Part shown: positions 9,208 through 17,587 of the stretch, in pieces
Position numbering within the stretch: the stretch's first letter is position 1
How the letters are laid out: every line of letters begins with the position of its first letter
Source: Opitutaceae bacterium
Lineage (GTDB): Bacteria; Verrucomicrobiota; Verrucomicrobiia; Opitutales; Opitutaceae
Reading direction: 5' to 3'
Assembly: GCA_003151515.1 (NCBI GenBank)
Contig: PLXS01000011.1
Coordinates: 1-59,689 of the forward strand
Length of the DNA: 59,689 nt
Made by a program: the position numbers and the translations under genes
Notes under the pieces: generated by a model
Databases searched by the model: none
Seen by the model: only the letters and a program-made list of their open reading frames with translations
Told to the model about the DNA's origin: nothing

Positions 9208-10527
9208 TCAGGCGGACGGTAACTGAGGATCAGCGCCGGGGGTCTCGAGGAACAGGTGTCGCAAGAGGCCAACGACGACAAAGGCGAGAAAAACATACAG
9301 CACCGTGAAGGCGGCGAAGGGGACCGCGATCCCGGGAAGCGGCGTGACTGCTTCCTCCGTTCGCATCACGTTGTAAATGATCCAAGGCTGGCGCCCGACC
9401 TCGGTCACAACCCAACCGGACTCGATCGCCAAGAAGCCCAGCGGTCCGGCGGCGACCAGCGAGCGCAATAGCCATGGATGGCCCGCCAGGGGCGGCCGCC
9501 GCCACCAGATCCAGCCCGACCATCCGGCCAAAGCCAGCATCGCGAAGCCCGAGAGAACCATGAGGTCGAACGACCAATGGACTATCCGCACGTTGGGCCA
9601 GTCCTTGCGCGGATACTCCTCAAGGCCGGTGACTCTCGCGCTTGCGCTGTCCGCGAGCAGCAGACTCAGTCCGTGAGGAATCACGAGCGCGTAACCGGTT
9701 GTGCGCGCCGCATCGTCTGGAATTCCACCGATGAGAAGCGGCGCCCCATCCTCGGTCCTGTAAATCGCCTCCATCGCCGCGAGCTTCGCCGGCTGAAGCC
9801 GGCCCACCGCGCGGGCGCTGAGATCGCCGCTCGCGATCTGCAGGGGTATGCTGACGCATGCGACGGCCAGCGCGAGTCCGAGGGCACAGCGATGGAAAAG
9901 ACTGGCCGGATCCCTCAGCAGAAAGAACGCATGGACCGCGGCCACGGCGAATCCCGTCGCCGCAAATGCGGCCAGCGTCATGTGCAGGACCTCATGGAAG
10001 CTTGCCGGGTTGAACATGGCTGCGACCGGGTCGATCTCGGTGAACTTGCCGCCGACAATCCTGAAGCCGGCCGGCGCGTTCATCCAAGCGTTGGCTGTCA
10101 CGACGAAAATGCCGGAGAAGACGCCGCTGATTGCGACCACCGCTCCCGACAGCCAATGCAGAAGCGGTGGCAGCCGGCTGCGGCCATAAAGGTACACGCC
10201 GATGAAGATCGCCTCTGTGAAAAAGGCAAAGCCCTCGAGGGAAAAAGGCATGCCTATGATTGCCCCGGCCTTCCCCATGAATCCAGGCCAGAGAAGGCCG
10301 AGTTCGAATGACAGCACTGTGCCGGAGACAGCCCCCACTGCGAAGAGGATCGCTGTGCCCTTGGCCCACCGTTTGCTGAGCTCGAGATAAACCGGCCTCC
10401 CGGTGCGCAGATAGGCCCCCTCCGCCATGACCATGAGCAACGGCATCCCGATTCCCAGGGCGGCGAACACGATATGGAAGGCGAGCGACATCGCCATCTG
10501 CGAGCGGGCGAAGAAGAAATCACTCAT
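9208..10527 (-). CDS. cydA: Cytochrome bd ubiquinol oxidase subunit I, short Q-loop type
   Basis: Catalytic subunit of the bd oxidase, which reduces O2 with quinol without pumping protons. His18 (b595 ligand position), Glu98 and Glu105 (LEGFAFFTEAIF), His182 and Met323 (b558 ligand positions) are all present. So is GRQPW at 378-382, the signature of CydA/CioA. At 439 residues the quinol-binding Q loop is short, as in CIO-type enzymes, unlike the 520-residue E. coli form. It starts 54 nt downstream of zwf and is coupled to cydB. High-affinity oxidases of this type are used under low oxygen or when haem-copper oxidases are inhibited. Confidence 0.96.
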   Translation of the reverse strand: MSDFFFARSQMAMSLAFHIVFAALGIGMPLLMVMAEGAYLRTGRPVYLELSKRWAKGTAILFAVGAVSGTVLSFELGLLWPGFMGKAGAIIGMPFSLEGFAFFTEAIFIGVYLYGRSRLPPLLHWLSGAVVAISGVFSGIFVVTANAWMNAPAGFRIVGGKFTEIDPVAAMFNPASFHEVLHMTLAAFAATGFAVAAVHAFFLLRDPASLFHRCALGLALAVACVSIPLQIASGDLSARAVGRLQPAKLAAMEAIYRTEDGAPLLIGGIPDDAARTTGYALVIPHGLSLLLADSASARVTGLEEYPRKDWPNVRIVHWSFDLMVLSGFAMLALAGWSGWIWWRRPPLAGHPWLLRSLVAAGPLGFLAIESGWVVTEVGRQPWIIYNVMRTEEAVTPLPGIAVPFAAFTVLYVFLAFVVVGLLRHLFLETPGADPQLPSA

Positions 10528-10581
10528 GTGTCAGTAGCCTAATCGAAGACGGTCCGCTCCCTCCGTGGCAAACCTCGGCCG

Positions 10582-12135
10582 TCATCTTGAGCCCGGCCGC
10601 GTCCTGTTCCTTTTCGCATCGCCCTGCTTCACCAATACCGCGATCTGCGGCCAACGGTGATCCTGGTGCGCGAGCAGCCCCTGCACGGCCTCCGGCCCCC
10701 AGCTCCCCGAGTCATAATTGGGGAAATCGCCCGGCTGGGCAGTCGCCCACGCCTCAAGCACGGGCGTCAGCAGGCGCCACGCGGCCTCCACCTGGTCTGC
10801 GCGCATGAAGAGCGTGGCGTCGTTCTTCATGACGTCCCACAGCAGCGTCTCATAGGCATCGGGCGAGGGGGCGTCGAAGCTCTCGCGATAACTGAACCGC
10901 ATGTCCACCGGCCGCAGCTGCATCTTCGGCCCCGGGTACTTTGCCTGGAATCCCAGCACGATGCCCTCGTCGGGCTGGATCGACATGACAAGGCGGGACG
11001 GCTGCCAGCCAAGCGAGGCCCCGGGGGGAAACGACCGGTGTGGCACCGCGCGAAACTGGATGGAGATCTCGGAAGCCTGCTGGGGGAGTCGCTTGCCGGT
11101 GCGCAGGTAGAACGGCACATCCTGCCATCGCCAGTTGTCCAGGTACAGCCTCAGCGCCGCGAACGTCTCCGTCTGCGAATCGGGCGCCACGCCGGCCTCC
11201 TCGCGGTAGCCCGGCACCTTTGCGCCGGCGATGGTGCCGGGGCCGTACTGTCCGCGCACGGCGCATTGGGAGACCGCGTCGGGGTGGATCGGGCGGACCG
11301 CATGGAGCACGTCCACCTTCTTATTGCGGATCTCGTCGGCGTCGAAGGAGACCATTGGCTCCATAGCCACGAGGCAGAGCAGCTGCATGAGGTGGTTCTG
11401 CACCATGTCTCGGAGCGCGCCGGCCCGATCGTAGTAACCGCCGCGGTGCTCGACGCCCACGGATTCGGCTACCGTGATGGTCACATAGTCCACGTAGCGC
11501 CGGTTCCAGATCGGCTCAAAGAGGGGATTGGCGAAGCGGAATGCCAGGATGTTCTGCACCGTTTCCTTGCCGAGATAGTGATCGATCCGAAAGATCTGGG
11601 ATTCCGTGAAGCTTGCGGCCAGCACGGCGTTCAAGGAGAGCGCCGAGGCCAAATCGTAGCCGATCGGCTTCTCGATCACGATCCGCGCCCATTCGCGATC
11701 GCGCGCCAGCCCGGCCTTGCCGAGGTATTTGGGGATTTCGCCGAACATCGCCGGCGGCGTGGCCATGTAGAAGATGCGATGCGCCTTTGTGCCCCACTGC
11801 TTTTCCAGCGCCGCGCATTGGCCTCCCAACGCGGCGTAGGTCGACGGCTTCTTGAAGTCGCCCTGCTGGTAGTGGATGTGCTGCGCGAACTGGTTCCATT
11901 CGGCGGGCCGGGCCTTCCCGAATCTGGAGAATTGGTTGACCCCCCCGTGCAGCCGACGGCGCAGCGAGCCATCGCGCAGCCTGATGCGGTCCACGGCAAT
12001 GATCGCAAACTTGGCGGGAAGGCTGCGGTCCTGCGAGAGGTCGAAGAGGGCCGGAATCAGCTTGCGCCAGGTCAGGTCGCCGGCGCCTCCGAAGATCACG
12101 AACACCGTCGGTTCGAGCTGCTCCGTGTTTTTCAT
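10582..12135 (-). CDS. zwf: Glucose-6-phosphate 1-dehydrogenase
   Basis: Oxidises glucose 6-phosphate to 6-phosphogluconolactone with NADP+, the first step of the oxidative pentose phosphate pathway. The Rossmann motif GGAGDL is at residues 16-21, and the active-site signature RIDHYLGKE is at 183-191, close to the conserved IEKPIGYD. The frame could start at 12156, but ATG 12135 forms a 4-nt ATGA overlap with the gnd stop and is preferred; it gives 517 residues. Next on the same strand is cydA after 54 nt. The gene for 6-phosphogluconolactonase is not in this window. Confidence 0.96.
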   Translation of the reverse strand: MKNTEQLEPTVFVIFGGAGDLTWRKLIPALFDLSQDRSLPAKFAIIAVDRIRLRDGSLRRRLHGGVNQFSRFGKARPAEWNQFAQHIHYQQGDFKKPSTYAALGGQCAALEKQWGTKAHRIFYMATPPAMFGEIPKYLGKAGLARDREWARIVIEKPIGYDLASALSLNAVLAASFTESQIFRIDHYLGKETVQNILAFRFANPLFEPIWNRRYVDYVTITVAESVGVEHRGGYYDRAGALRDMVQNHLMQLLCLVAMEPMVSFDADEIRNKKVDVLHAVRPIHPDAVSQCAVRGQYGPGTIAGAKVPGYREEAGVAPDSQTETFAALRLYLDNWRWQDVPFYLRTGKRLPQQASEISIQFRAVPHRSFPPGASLGWQPSRLVMSIQPDEGIVLGFQAKYPGPKMQLRPVDMRFSYRESFDAPSPDAYETLLWDVMKNDATLFMRADQVEAAWRLLTPVLEAWATAQPGDFPNYDSGSWGPEAVQGLLAHQDHRWPQIAVLVKQGDAKRNRTRPGSR

Positions 12136-13568
12136 ATATCCGGTGCGTTTTCCCATACCGTGTGAAAGGCTCCCTTCGCATCGACGCGCTCATAGGTGTG
12201 CGCTCCGAAATAGTCCCGCTGGGCCTGGATCAAGTTGGCCGGGAGCCACGAGCTGCGGTAGCTGTCCAAATAGCCTAGCGACGCCATCAGGCCGGGTGCA
12301 GGCAGGCCAAGTTGGGCGGCCGCACTTGCCACACCGCGAAGGTCCTCCTGATGGGCCATAATCCTTTTTGCCAGCTCGGGGTCGAGGAGGAGATTGGGCA
12401 GCCGGGGTTGGTTGTGATAGGCTCCGCGGATGTCCTCGAGGACGGCCGTGCGAATAATGCAGCCCCCGCGCCAGATCCGGGCCACGGCGGACAGGTCGAG
12501 GCCGTAGGCGTATTTGTCCGACGCCGCCGCCAGCAACGCGAGGCCCTGGGCGTATGTGATCACCGTTCCGGCAAACAACGCGCGGCTCAGTTGCTTCAGA
12601 AAAGCCTCGCGGTCGCCGGGGAAGGGGAGCGCTGGACGCGCCAGCGCTGCGCTGGCCGCGCTTCGCTCGCTCTCCAAGACGGACAGATTGCGCATCGCGA
12701 CCGCCGCGTCGATCGTTGGGATCGGCACGTGCAGCTCCAGGGCGCTTTGCGATGTCCACGTTCCCGTGCCCAACTGCTGGGCCACGCCCCGGATCTCGTC
12801 GATCAACCGGGGGCCGCGCTTCACGTCCCTGGTGGAGAAGATCTGGCCGGTTATCTCCAGAAGATAGCCTTCCGACTCGCCCTGGTTCCATCCGGCGTAG
12901 AACTCATGGAGTTCGTCGTCGCTCAGGCCGAGGCCCCTTTTCATCAGGTCATACGTCTCGGCGATGAGCTGCATCATCCCGTACTCAATGCCATTGTGGA
13001 CCATCTTGACAAAATGACCGGCCGAGCCGGGCCCCAGGTATGTCACGCAGGGCTCACCGTTGACCTGCGCAGCGGCCGACTCGAATACGAGGCGGACTCG
13101 CTCGTAAGCCTCCTCCGGCCCGCCGGGCATGATGCTGGGGCCGTGCCGAGCCCCTTCCTTCCCCCCCGACACCCCCACGCCGAGGAACTTAATGCCCTTG
13201 GCCTCCAGATTGCGGGCGCGCGCGTCGGTGTCCCTGAAGTGCGAGTTGCCGGCGTCGATGATGAGATCGCCCGGCTGCAGATGGGCTAGCAGGGCGTCGA
13301 TCACCGAATCCACCGGGGCGCCTGCGGGTACGAGCAGCATGACCGCGCGCGGGCGACGCAGCATGGCGATGAACTCCCTCAAGTCCGCAGTGCCGCGAAC
13401 ATCGCCCTGTTTGGCCTCCGGGCGCAGGCGGGCCGCCGCGGCTGGATCCTTGTCATACCCCGCGACGGAGAAGCCGTGGTCGGCGATGTTCATCACGAGA
13501 TTGAACCCCATGACTCCCAGGCCGATCATGCCCAATTCATGTTGTTGGTGTGGAATCTCGTGCGTCAT
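12132..13568 (-). CDS. gnd: 6-phosphogluconate dehydrogenase (decarboxylating)
   Basis: Converts 6-phosphogluconate to ribulose 5-phosphate with CO2 and NADPH. It has the N-terminal GLGVMGFNL dinucleotide motif at residues 16-24, GVGVSGGKEGARHGPSIM in the substrate region, KMVHNGIEYG with the catalytic lysine, and the helical C-terminal domain. The length of 478 residues is typical for the dimeric long form. The ATG at 13568 starts MTHEIPHQQHELGMIG; upstream codons to 13619 lack homology. The stop overlaps zwf by 4 nt, so the two NADPH-producing steps are translationally coupled. Confidence 0.96.
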   Translation of the reverse strand: MTHEIPHQQHELGMIGLGVMGFNLVMNIADHGFSVAGYDKDPAAAARLRPEAKQGDVRGTADLREFIAMLRRPRAVMLLVPAGAPVDSVIDALLAHLQPGDLIIDAGNSHFRDTDARARNLEAKGIKFLGVGVSGGKEGARHGPSIMPGGPEEAYERVRLVFESAAAQVNGEPCVTYLGPGSAGHFVKMVHNGIEYGMMQLIAETYDLMKRGLGLSDDELHEFYAGWNQGESEGYLLEITGQIFSTRDVKRGPRLIDEIRGVAQQLGTGTWTSQSALELHVPIPTIDAAVAMRNLSVLESERSAASAALARPALPFPGDREAFLKQLSRALFAGTVITYAQGLALLAAASDKYAYGLDLSAVARIWRGGCIIRTAVLEDIRGAYHNQPRLPNLLLDPELAKRIMAHQEDLRGVASAAAQLGLPAPGLMASLGYLDSYRSSWLPANLIQAQRDYFGAHTYERVDAKGAFHTVWENAPDI

Positions 13569-13940
13569 GGTTGTGCCCTGCGTAAGATCAGCGTTGCCAC
13601 AGTTAAGCTCCGCCTCCAATCAGCCGAGCTGGGCTGTCCGCTGAAGCTACGCTAACTGCCCTGCCTTCGCTATGGGGCATAACCCTCCGCTGCATTGCTG
13701 GTTGCACCTCACCCCGAAGGCCCGCCTGGCCGATGGGCGGGTTCGGGGCCGGCCTGCATGAGGGAAACGCTGGGGCGGCCGATCGTTCGGCGCGTTTGTG
13801 GCGCATCCACCGCCTAGCCACATTCTGAAAAATAGCAACCGGCCGGCTCAGGCGAGATAGGTAGGTCAAGTCCCCATAACGCCCGCATTGCCGCCGGCGC
13901 GCCTGATCACAGATTCAGAATCGTCCGACCTTAGGCGTCG
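13569..13940. other. Intergenic region upstream of gnd
   Basis: About 370 nt between gnd (leftward) and an unknown rightward gene. Short ORFs on both strands (for example 13603-13869 minus) have Arg/Pro/Ala-rich, low-complexity translations and look non-coding. It presumably contains the promoter of the gnd-zwf-cydAB run. I see no clear riboswitch or repeat. Confidence 0.35.
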
Positions 13941-14519
13941 TTGATTAAGAAAAATGTCCAACAAGCCGCCCGCTCCTCAAAGCACCGACATCCGGGCACA
14001 GCGGCCATCCCTTGGCGCAATGGCATTCCGGGTGACGTGAACGCCCCAATTCCATTCCACGTTGAGCCCCGCGGCGACCCAAGAGCTTGGGGCGAGATAC
14101 ACGTCGCAATCATTTACGAGACACTCTCGGCTGCCCTTTGGGCGGTGGAGAGTCTCTCCGGGCTGCTCAGCCAACTGCTGGACTCCCGAAAGCTGCGTGT
14201 GACGTCGGTTTGTTTTTCAAAGTTGGAGGTCGTTGATTACCGGGCTCTCGCTACTGCGGCCTCAGCACGGGCGGAGGTGATCCTCCTCGCGACGTCCGGC
14301 GAAAGCAAAACGCTCCCTGATTTTGTCGTGAGCTGGCTGGAGGAATGCCTGACTTGCCGCGAAAGCGCCGTCGCCACCGTGGCCACGCTATTCAGATGCG
14401 CCGAGACTCCTGATGGAGCGGAATCGCCGCGCCTGCAATGCGTGCAGCGCCTCGCCCAGAAAGCCGGCCGCGGTTTTTTCCCTCTGGTCATGGGCGATTC
14501 GACGATCGGCCTCGCATGA
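13941..14519 (+). CDS. Conserved-looking hypothetical protein with alternating beta/alpha pattern
   Basis: I do not recognise this protein. From about residue 53 the sequence alternates predicted strands and helices: IHVAIIYE, a helix, LRVTSVCFSK, a helix, AEVILLATSG, a helix (DFVVSWLEECL), VATVATLFRC, a helix and GFFPLVMG. That five-stranded pattern is consistent with a flavodoxin- or receiver-like fold. The N-terminal 40-50 residues are basic and less convincing. Translation may start at GTG 14037 (VNAPIPFHV) rather than the TTG at 13941. No catalytic signature is visible and the neighbours give no clue. Confidence 0.5.
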   Translation: MIKKNVQQAARSSKHRHPGTAAIPWRNGIPGDVNAPIPFHVEPRGDPRAWGEIHVAIIYETLSAALWAVESLSGLLSQLLDSRKLRVTSVCFSKLEVVDYRALATAASARAEVILLATSGESKTLPDFVVSWLEECLTCRESAVATVATLFRCAETPDGAESPRLQCVQRLAQKAGRGFFPLVMGDSTIGLA

Positions 14520-15282
14520 AGCGCGAAACACGAGGACGGACAAATTCTTCGAGCACCGGGTTGTCCGCGCAACGGTTCCAAGGCCATCCCGAAGGCAGGC
14601 TGCCCCCACTGTGCGGCAAACCCGGCGTGGTTGCGTCGCCTGCGATGCGCTCCTAGCGGCACGCACCCGGCGGAAAAGCACACGGGACATTATGCACCAG
14701 AAAATCAAGGACCGCCCCAAAGGGGGAGGAACATCGGGAGGCGGTGTGGAGCCGCTGCTGCCGCATCAGGCGGCCAATGAGCCAGCTTCTTTCATTACCG
14801 CCCCGAGCCGGCGCACCGGCGTCGTTAAACCGATGCCGGGCGCCACGGATCACCTGCGGCATCACGTTTCCAGGAAGACCCAATCGTAACTCCTCTCGCG
14901 TGCCGCTGCGCAGCCTGGGTGGGTAACCCGCCGGCAAATGGGCGCCAAGAGGGCGGGCCGATGCGCTAGCGCCACGCCATCGGGGGGAATCGGATGGCCT
15001 TTGCCGGCCGCCCGGTATTTTACTCGTAAGTACCTCATCAAAAACGTCTTGGGTAATTATTTTGATCTTCTGTCTCCGCCTGTTGCCCTGCGCATACCGC
15101 TGGCCCGCGCTGTTCAATTTGGAGAGCCAAGGTATGCGTCGGCCAAGGGACGCCGCGTGCAACCCGACAATGAGAGCGACGGTGCAGGACAATGGATGCT
15201 CAGCCTTTGGGGCGATGGCCAGAAAACACCCCATAGCGCGGGAAGGGCTACCGGCCCATAATGTGCGGCAACCGAGCCCCAC
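14520..15282. other. 763-nt stretch without a recognisable gene
   Basis: Several ORFs over 60 codons exist on both strands, but their translations are Arg/Pro/Ala-rich or show no family features. Around 15010-15075 the composition drops to AT-rich, and the minus strand there encodes KIKIITQDVFDEVLTSKIP, which looks protein-like but sits in an otherwise unconvincing 209-codon ORF. The stretch may be decayed sequence or a non-coding regulatory region. I could not fit it to a known RNA family. Confidence 0.3.
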
Positions 15283-15564
15283 ATGCTATTCATGCCCCCG
15301 ATCTGGCATCCTTTCGTAGACATCTCCGCGAACGCCGAAGCTGCCTTGGTCTCGTCGTCTAGCCAGTTCTCGCTCTCCACGCTCGCGGTGACCTCCGACC
15401 CCGGGTTTCACGGTTTTGCCCTGACCGAAAAAAGGCAGGACTTCATGTGGCGCTGGGTGCTTGTCAGCGTGGAAGGTCCGGTAGTCGCCGAGGGATGGGA
15501 GCCAACGGAATCCGACGCAAAGAGATCCGTGGTCGTGGTCATGCGCCATGTGATTGAAGGATGA
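15283..15564 (+). CDS. Small hypothetical protein
   Basis: Ninety-three residues from ATG 15283, ending 12 nt before the CheB-like gene on the same strand. The second half (WRWVLVSVEGPVVAEGWEPT) has a plausible beta-strand pattern followed by a helix-forming ESDAKRSVVVVMRHV. A competing 200-codon ORF on the opposite strand overlaps it and the CheB gene, and is judged a shadow. I do not recognise a family. Its tight spacing to the next gene suggests co-transcription. Confidence 0.45.
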   Translation: MLFMPPIWHPFVDISANAEAALVSSSSQFSLSTLAVTSDPGFHGFALTEKRQDFMWRWVLVSVEGPVVAEGWEPTESDAKRSVVVVMRHVIEG

Positions 15565-15576
15565 GGGGACTTCGCA

Positions 15577-16230
15577 ATGCGGCCAGCCTCCAATATCCCG
15601 GCAAGCAGCAATCGAGCTGACCCCTTGTCGGTCGTCTGCTTCGGCGCGTCGGCGGGCGGCCTCGACGCATACCGCACCATCCTCTCGAACCTTCCCCCGG
15701 ACACCGGGTTGGCCTTCGTCATTGTTCACCATCAGCCCGCCGAAGGGAAATCGCTGCTGACCGAGATCCTCCCCTACGTCACAAAGATGCCCGTGGTGCT
15801 CATCTCGGACCGCGAGGTCGTGAGGCCCAACCACGTCTATGTGGTTCCACCAGGACAGCAGGTCACCATGAATGGAGACCTCTTCCACATTGAGCCCCTC
15901 TCGAAGGTGTCCGGTTGGCCCAAGAACATCTCCATCTTCCTGAAGACGCTGGCGGATGACAGGAAGAAGCGGGCCATCGCCGTCATCCTTTCCGGGTTCG
16001 ATTCGGACGGCTCCGCCGCTCTCGCGTCGATCAAGGAGGAGGGTGGGATTGTCTTCGCCCAGGACTTCCAGACCGCGAAACAGCCCGACATGCCGAAGAG
16101 CGCCGTGATGACGGGTTGCGTGGACTACCTGCTATCTCCCGCTGAAATCGCGGGCCAACTGGTGCGCATCGCCAACGAGCGCAGGCCTGTCAGGACTTGG
16201 GGGCTTCCGGCCGCAAGCGGCGGGAGCTGA
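15577..16230 (+). CDS. Stand-alone CheB-type protein-glutamate methylesterase domain
   Basis: The 217-residue protein is a complete CheB catalytic domain. Ser25 lies in FGASAGGLDAY, His51 in FVIVHHQP and Asp144 in LSGFDSDGSAA, with Ser-to-His and His-to-Asp spacings like those of CheB, forming the esterase triad. CheB removes methyl esters from chemoreceptor glutamates. The N-terminal receiver domain present in classical CheB is missing, and there is no CheR, CheA or receptor gene nearby. The domain may act in an alternative sensory pathway; CheB/CheR-like modules are also found in hybrid signalling proteins. It ends with a Gly/Ser tail. Confidence 0.85.
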   Translation: MRPASNIPASSNRADPLSVVCFGASAGGLDAYRTILSNLPPDTGLAFVIVHHQPAEGKSLLTEILPYVTKMPVVLISDREVVRPNHVYVVPPGQQVTMNGDLFHIEPLSKVSGWPKNISIFLKTLADDRKKRAIAVILSGFDSDGSAALASIKEEGGIVFAQDFQTAKQPDMPKSAVMTGCVDYLLSPAEIAGQLVRIANERRPVRTWGLPAASGGS

Positions 16231-16384
16231 ACCGGTTGAGGGCCTTGGTCCGCCCGTTCAAGCCTGCCGTCCAACCGGTGGGCTTTAGCCTGGTCCGTCA
16301 GGTCCGATGTTTTCTCTGAGCCCGCCTTTTTCTCCAAGCCCTCCTCGGCGCTGGCCGCCTTGCACCCTTAGTCGCCTATGCAAC

Positions 16385-16406
16385 GGGCCGTGCCGCGGCA
16401 CGGCCC
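16385..16406. terminator. Perfect 22-nt palindromic hairpin
   Basis: GGGCCGTGCC and GGCACGGCCC form an uninterrupted 10-bp stem with a GC centre. On the plus strand it is followed by TTCCTTCACTT. It sits 5 nt past the ferritin stop and between convergent genes, so it is probably a bidirectional transcription terminator, although the T-tract is imperfect. Confidence 0.5.
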
Positions 16407-16411
16407 TTCCT

Positions 16412-16912
16412 TCACTTCGCCGCTGCCGTCCTCTTGTCCGTCGGCGCGTTGGCGGGAGGCACGTTTATGCCCAGAGCCGCGCTCAGGTCGATCTCATGAT
16501 CCTGCTCCTGCACGATGATTCCGCGCAGCACTTCGCTCAGCGCGAACTCGCCCATCGCCTCGGCCTGGCGAATGCGCAGGCGGTAGCGGGCCACCGTCGC
16601 TCGCTCGTTATCCAGGTCGGCGCGCAGCATCACAACCGGGTCATTCGAAGTCTTGACCGGCTTGGGCAGAACGGCCGGCATGCCGCCCAGGTAGTCGACC
16701 TGCTTGGCTATCAATATGGCGTGCCCTAGCTCCTCGCCGGCATGCGCCTCGAGTTCGCGGGCGATGTCCGTGTATTCGGGCCCCTTGAGGACCTGGCTGT
16801 AAACGGTGTAGGCGATGATCGCCTGGTATTCCCCCGCGAGATCCTCGTTCAGCAGCTGGATCATTTGCTCACGGGTGATGTTCAGTTCCGACACTGTCTC
16901 TTCTTTGGTCAT
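16412..16912 (-). CDS. Ferritin-like / bacterioferritin-family protein
   Basis: A four-helix-bundle iron protein of 166 residues from ATG 16912 (MTKEETVSELNITREQM). The di-iron ligands line up with bacterioferritin spacing: Glu28, Glu61 and His64 (EELGHAIL), Glu103, Glu136 and His139 (VQEQDHEIDL). It therefore probably oxidises and stores iron or protects against peroxide. I cannot confirm a haem-binding methionine. The C-terminal 15 residues are Pro/Ala/Lys-rich. Upstream codons to 17026 lack homology. It follows a dodecin gene on the same strand after about 70 nt, which suggests a shared stress or cofactor-storage role. Confidence 0.88.
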   Translation of the reverse strand: MTKEETVSELNITREQMIQLLNEDLAGEYQAIIAYTVYSQVLKGPEYTDIARELEAHAGEELGHAILIAKQVDYLGGMPAVLPKPVKTSNDPVVMLRADLDNERATVARYRLRIRQAEAMGEFALSEVLRGIIVQEQDHEIDLSAALGINVPPANAPTDKRTAAAK

Positions 16913-16983
16913 GGGATGGGTTGCTTCTATTGATTGGTTTGGACGGCGCCTTGGCTTGGTCGTTTCGTTGGCTCCCCGGTTGA

Positions 16984-17193
16984 TCAGTCCTCCACTGGAA
17001 AGCCGACCTTGATCGTCACCTGCCAATGCTCGACGCGCCCCTTGGCGATGTCGCCACGCGTGTCGACCACCTCAAACCAGCGGAGGTTCTTGACGGCCTT
17101 GTGCGCGTGCCTGACGGCATTATTGACGGCATCCTCCACGGAAAGGGTGGAGGTACCGGTAAGTTCGATGAGTTTGTAGACGTGGTTTTTCAT
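16984..17193 (-). CDS. Dodecin, flavin-binding storage protein
   Basis: Dodecins form hollow 12-mers that bind pairs of flavins (or CoA) and buffer free flavin. The 69-residue sequence [20 protein letters not shown], then [20 protein letters not shown] and the ending [14 protein letters not shown] match the family throughout; Trp and His at the flavin site (NLRWFEV, EHWQV) are present. ATG 17193 has GAGGTG 7 nt upstream, so the GTG at 17202 is not needed. It lies between a small lipoprotein and ferritin genes on the same strand. Confidence 0.93.
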   Translation of the reverse strand: MKNHVYKLIELTGTSTLSVEDAVNNAVRHAHKAVKNLRWFEVVDTRGDIAKGRVEHWQVTIKVGFPVED

Positions 17194-17261
17194 GTTTGGC
17201 ACCTCAACCCTTTGATTTTCCTGCGGATCTGTTCACCTTCGCTCTCGCGACGCCTCGAGGC

Positions 17262-17417
17262 CTACTTAGTCTGGGTGTTCGTCGTTGTCGTCGTTACCGG
17301 GCCCGGCTGCGTCGTCTGTTGCGATGTGGTGGTCGTGCTGTGCGTGGCATCAGTTGCGCACGCGGCTAGCGCGAAGAGGGCGAATGCGGCAAGGCTGGGG
17401 ACAATGAGCTTCTTCAT
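17262..17417 (-). CDS. Short Thr-rich lipoprotein
   Basis: Only 51 residues from ATG 17417: a charged start MKKL, a hydrophobic h-region and a lipobox LAAC give a lipoprotein signal of about 20 residues. The mature peptide is about 31 residues, dominated by Thr, Gln and Ser (TTTTTSQQTT-like runs). No domain is present. The longer frame to 17663 is not supported. It may be an envelope-stress or spacer lipoprotein; it is upstream of dodecin and ferritin on the same strand. Confidence 0.65.
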   Translation of the reverse strand: MKKLIVPSLAAFALFALAACATDATHSTTTTSQQTTQPGPVTTTTTNTQTK

Positions 17418-17587
17418 GGGGGTGGCTGTTTCCTGGTTGTTGCAGTGCAATTCAAGATACCACCAAGGTGGGGCAGGTTGGTATGGGGTGTTGGCCCCGC
17501 TTCCGGTTGGACTCGGCGCACGGGCTTGCGTCCCGCGACGCCAAGATTCGACTTCAGCGGGGCTGCCCAAGGCGCTAGTTTTTGCCA

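Noticed and set aside
13603..13869. Minus-strand ORF of 88 codons upstream of gnd
   Set aside because: Arg/Pro/Ala-rich translation without structure pattern and no ribosome binding site.
14560..14640. Possible cobalamin-riboswitch-like motif
   Set aside because: A CCACTG-like core occurs, but the surrounding conserved boxes and pairings of the B12 element could not be found, and no cobalamin gene follows.
14653..15282. Minus-strand ORF of 209 codons
   Set aside because: Only a short stretch looks protein-like; the remainder is low-complexity and no family is recognised.
15286..15888. Minus-strand ORF of 200 codons
   Set aside because: Antisense to the CheB-domain gene, whose catalytic motifs prove the plus strand is coding; composition is typical of a shadow.
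17457..17484. Inverted repeat ATACCA / TGGTAT between the two lipoprotein genes
   Set aside because: Six-base arms with a 16-nt spacer occur easily by chance in a sequence of this length; no further support.
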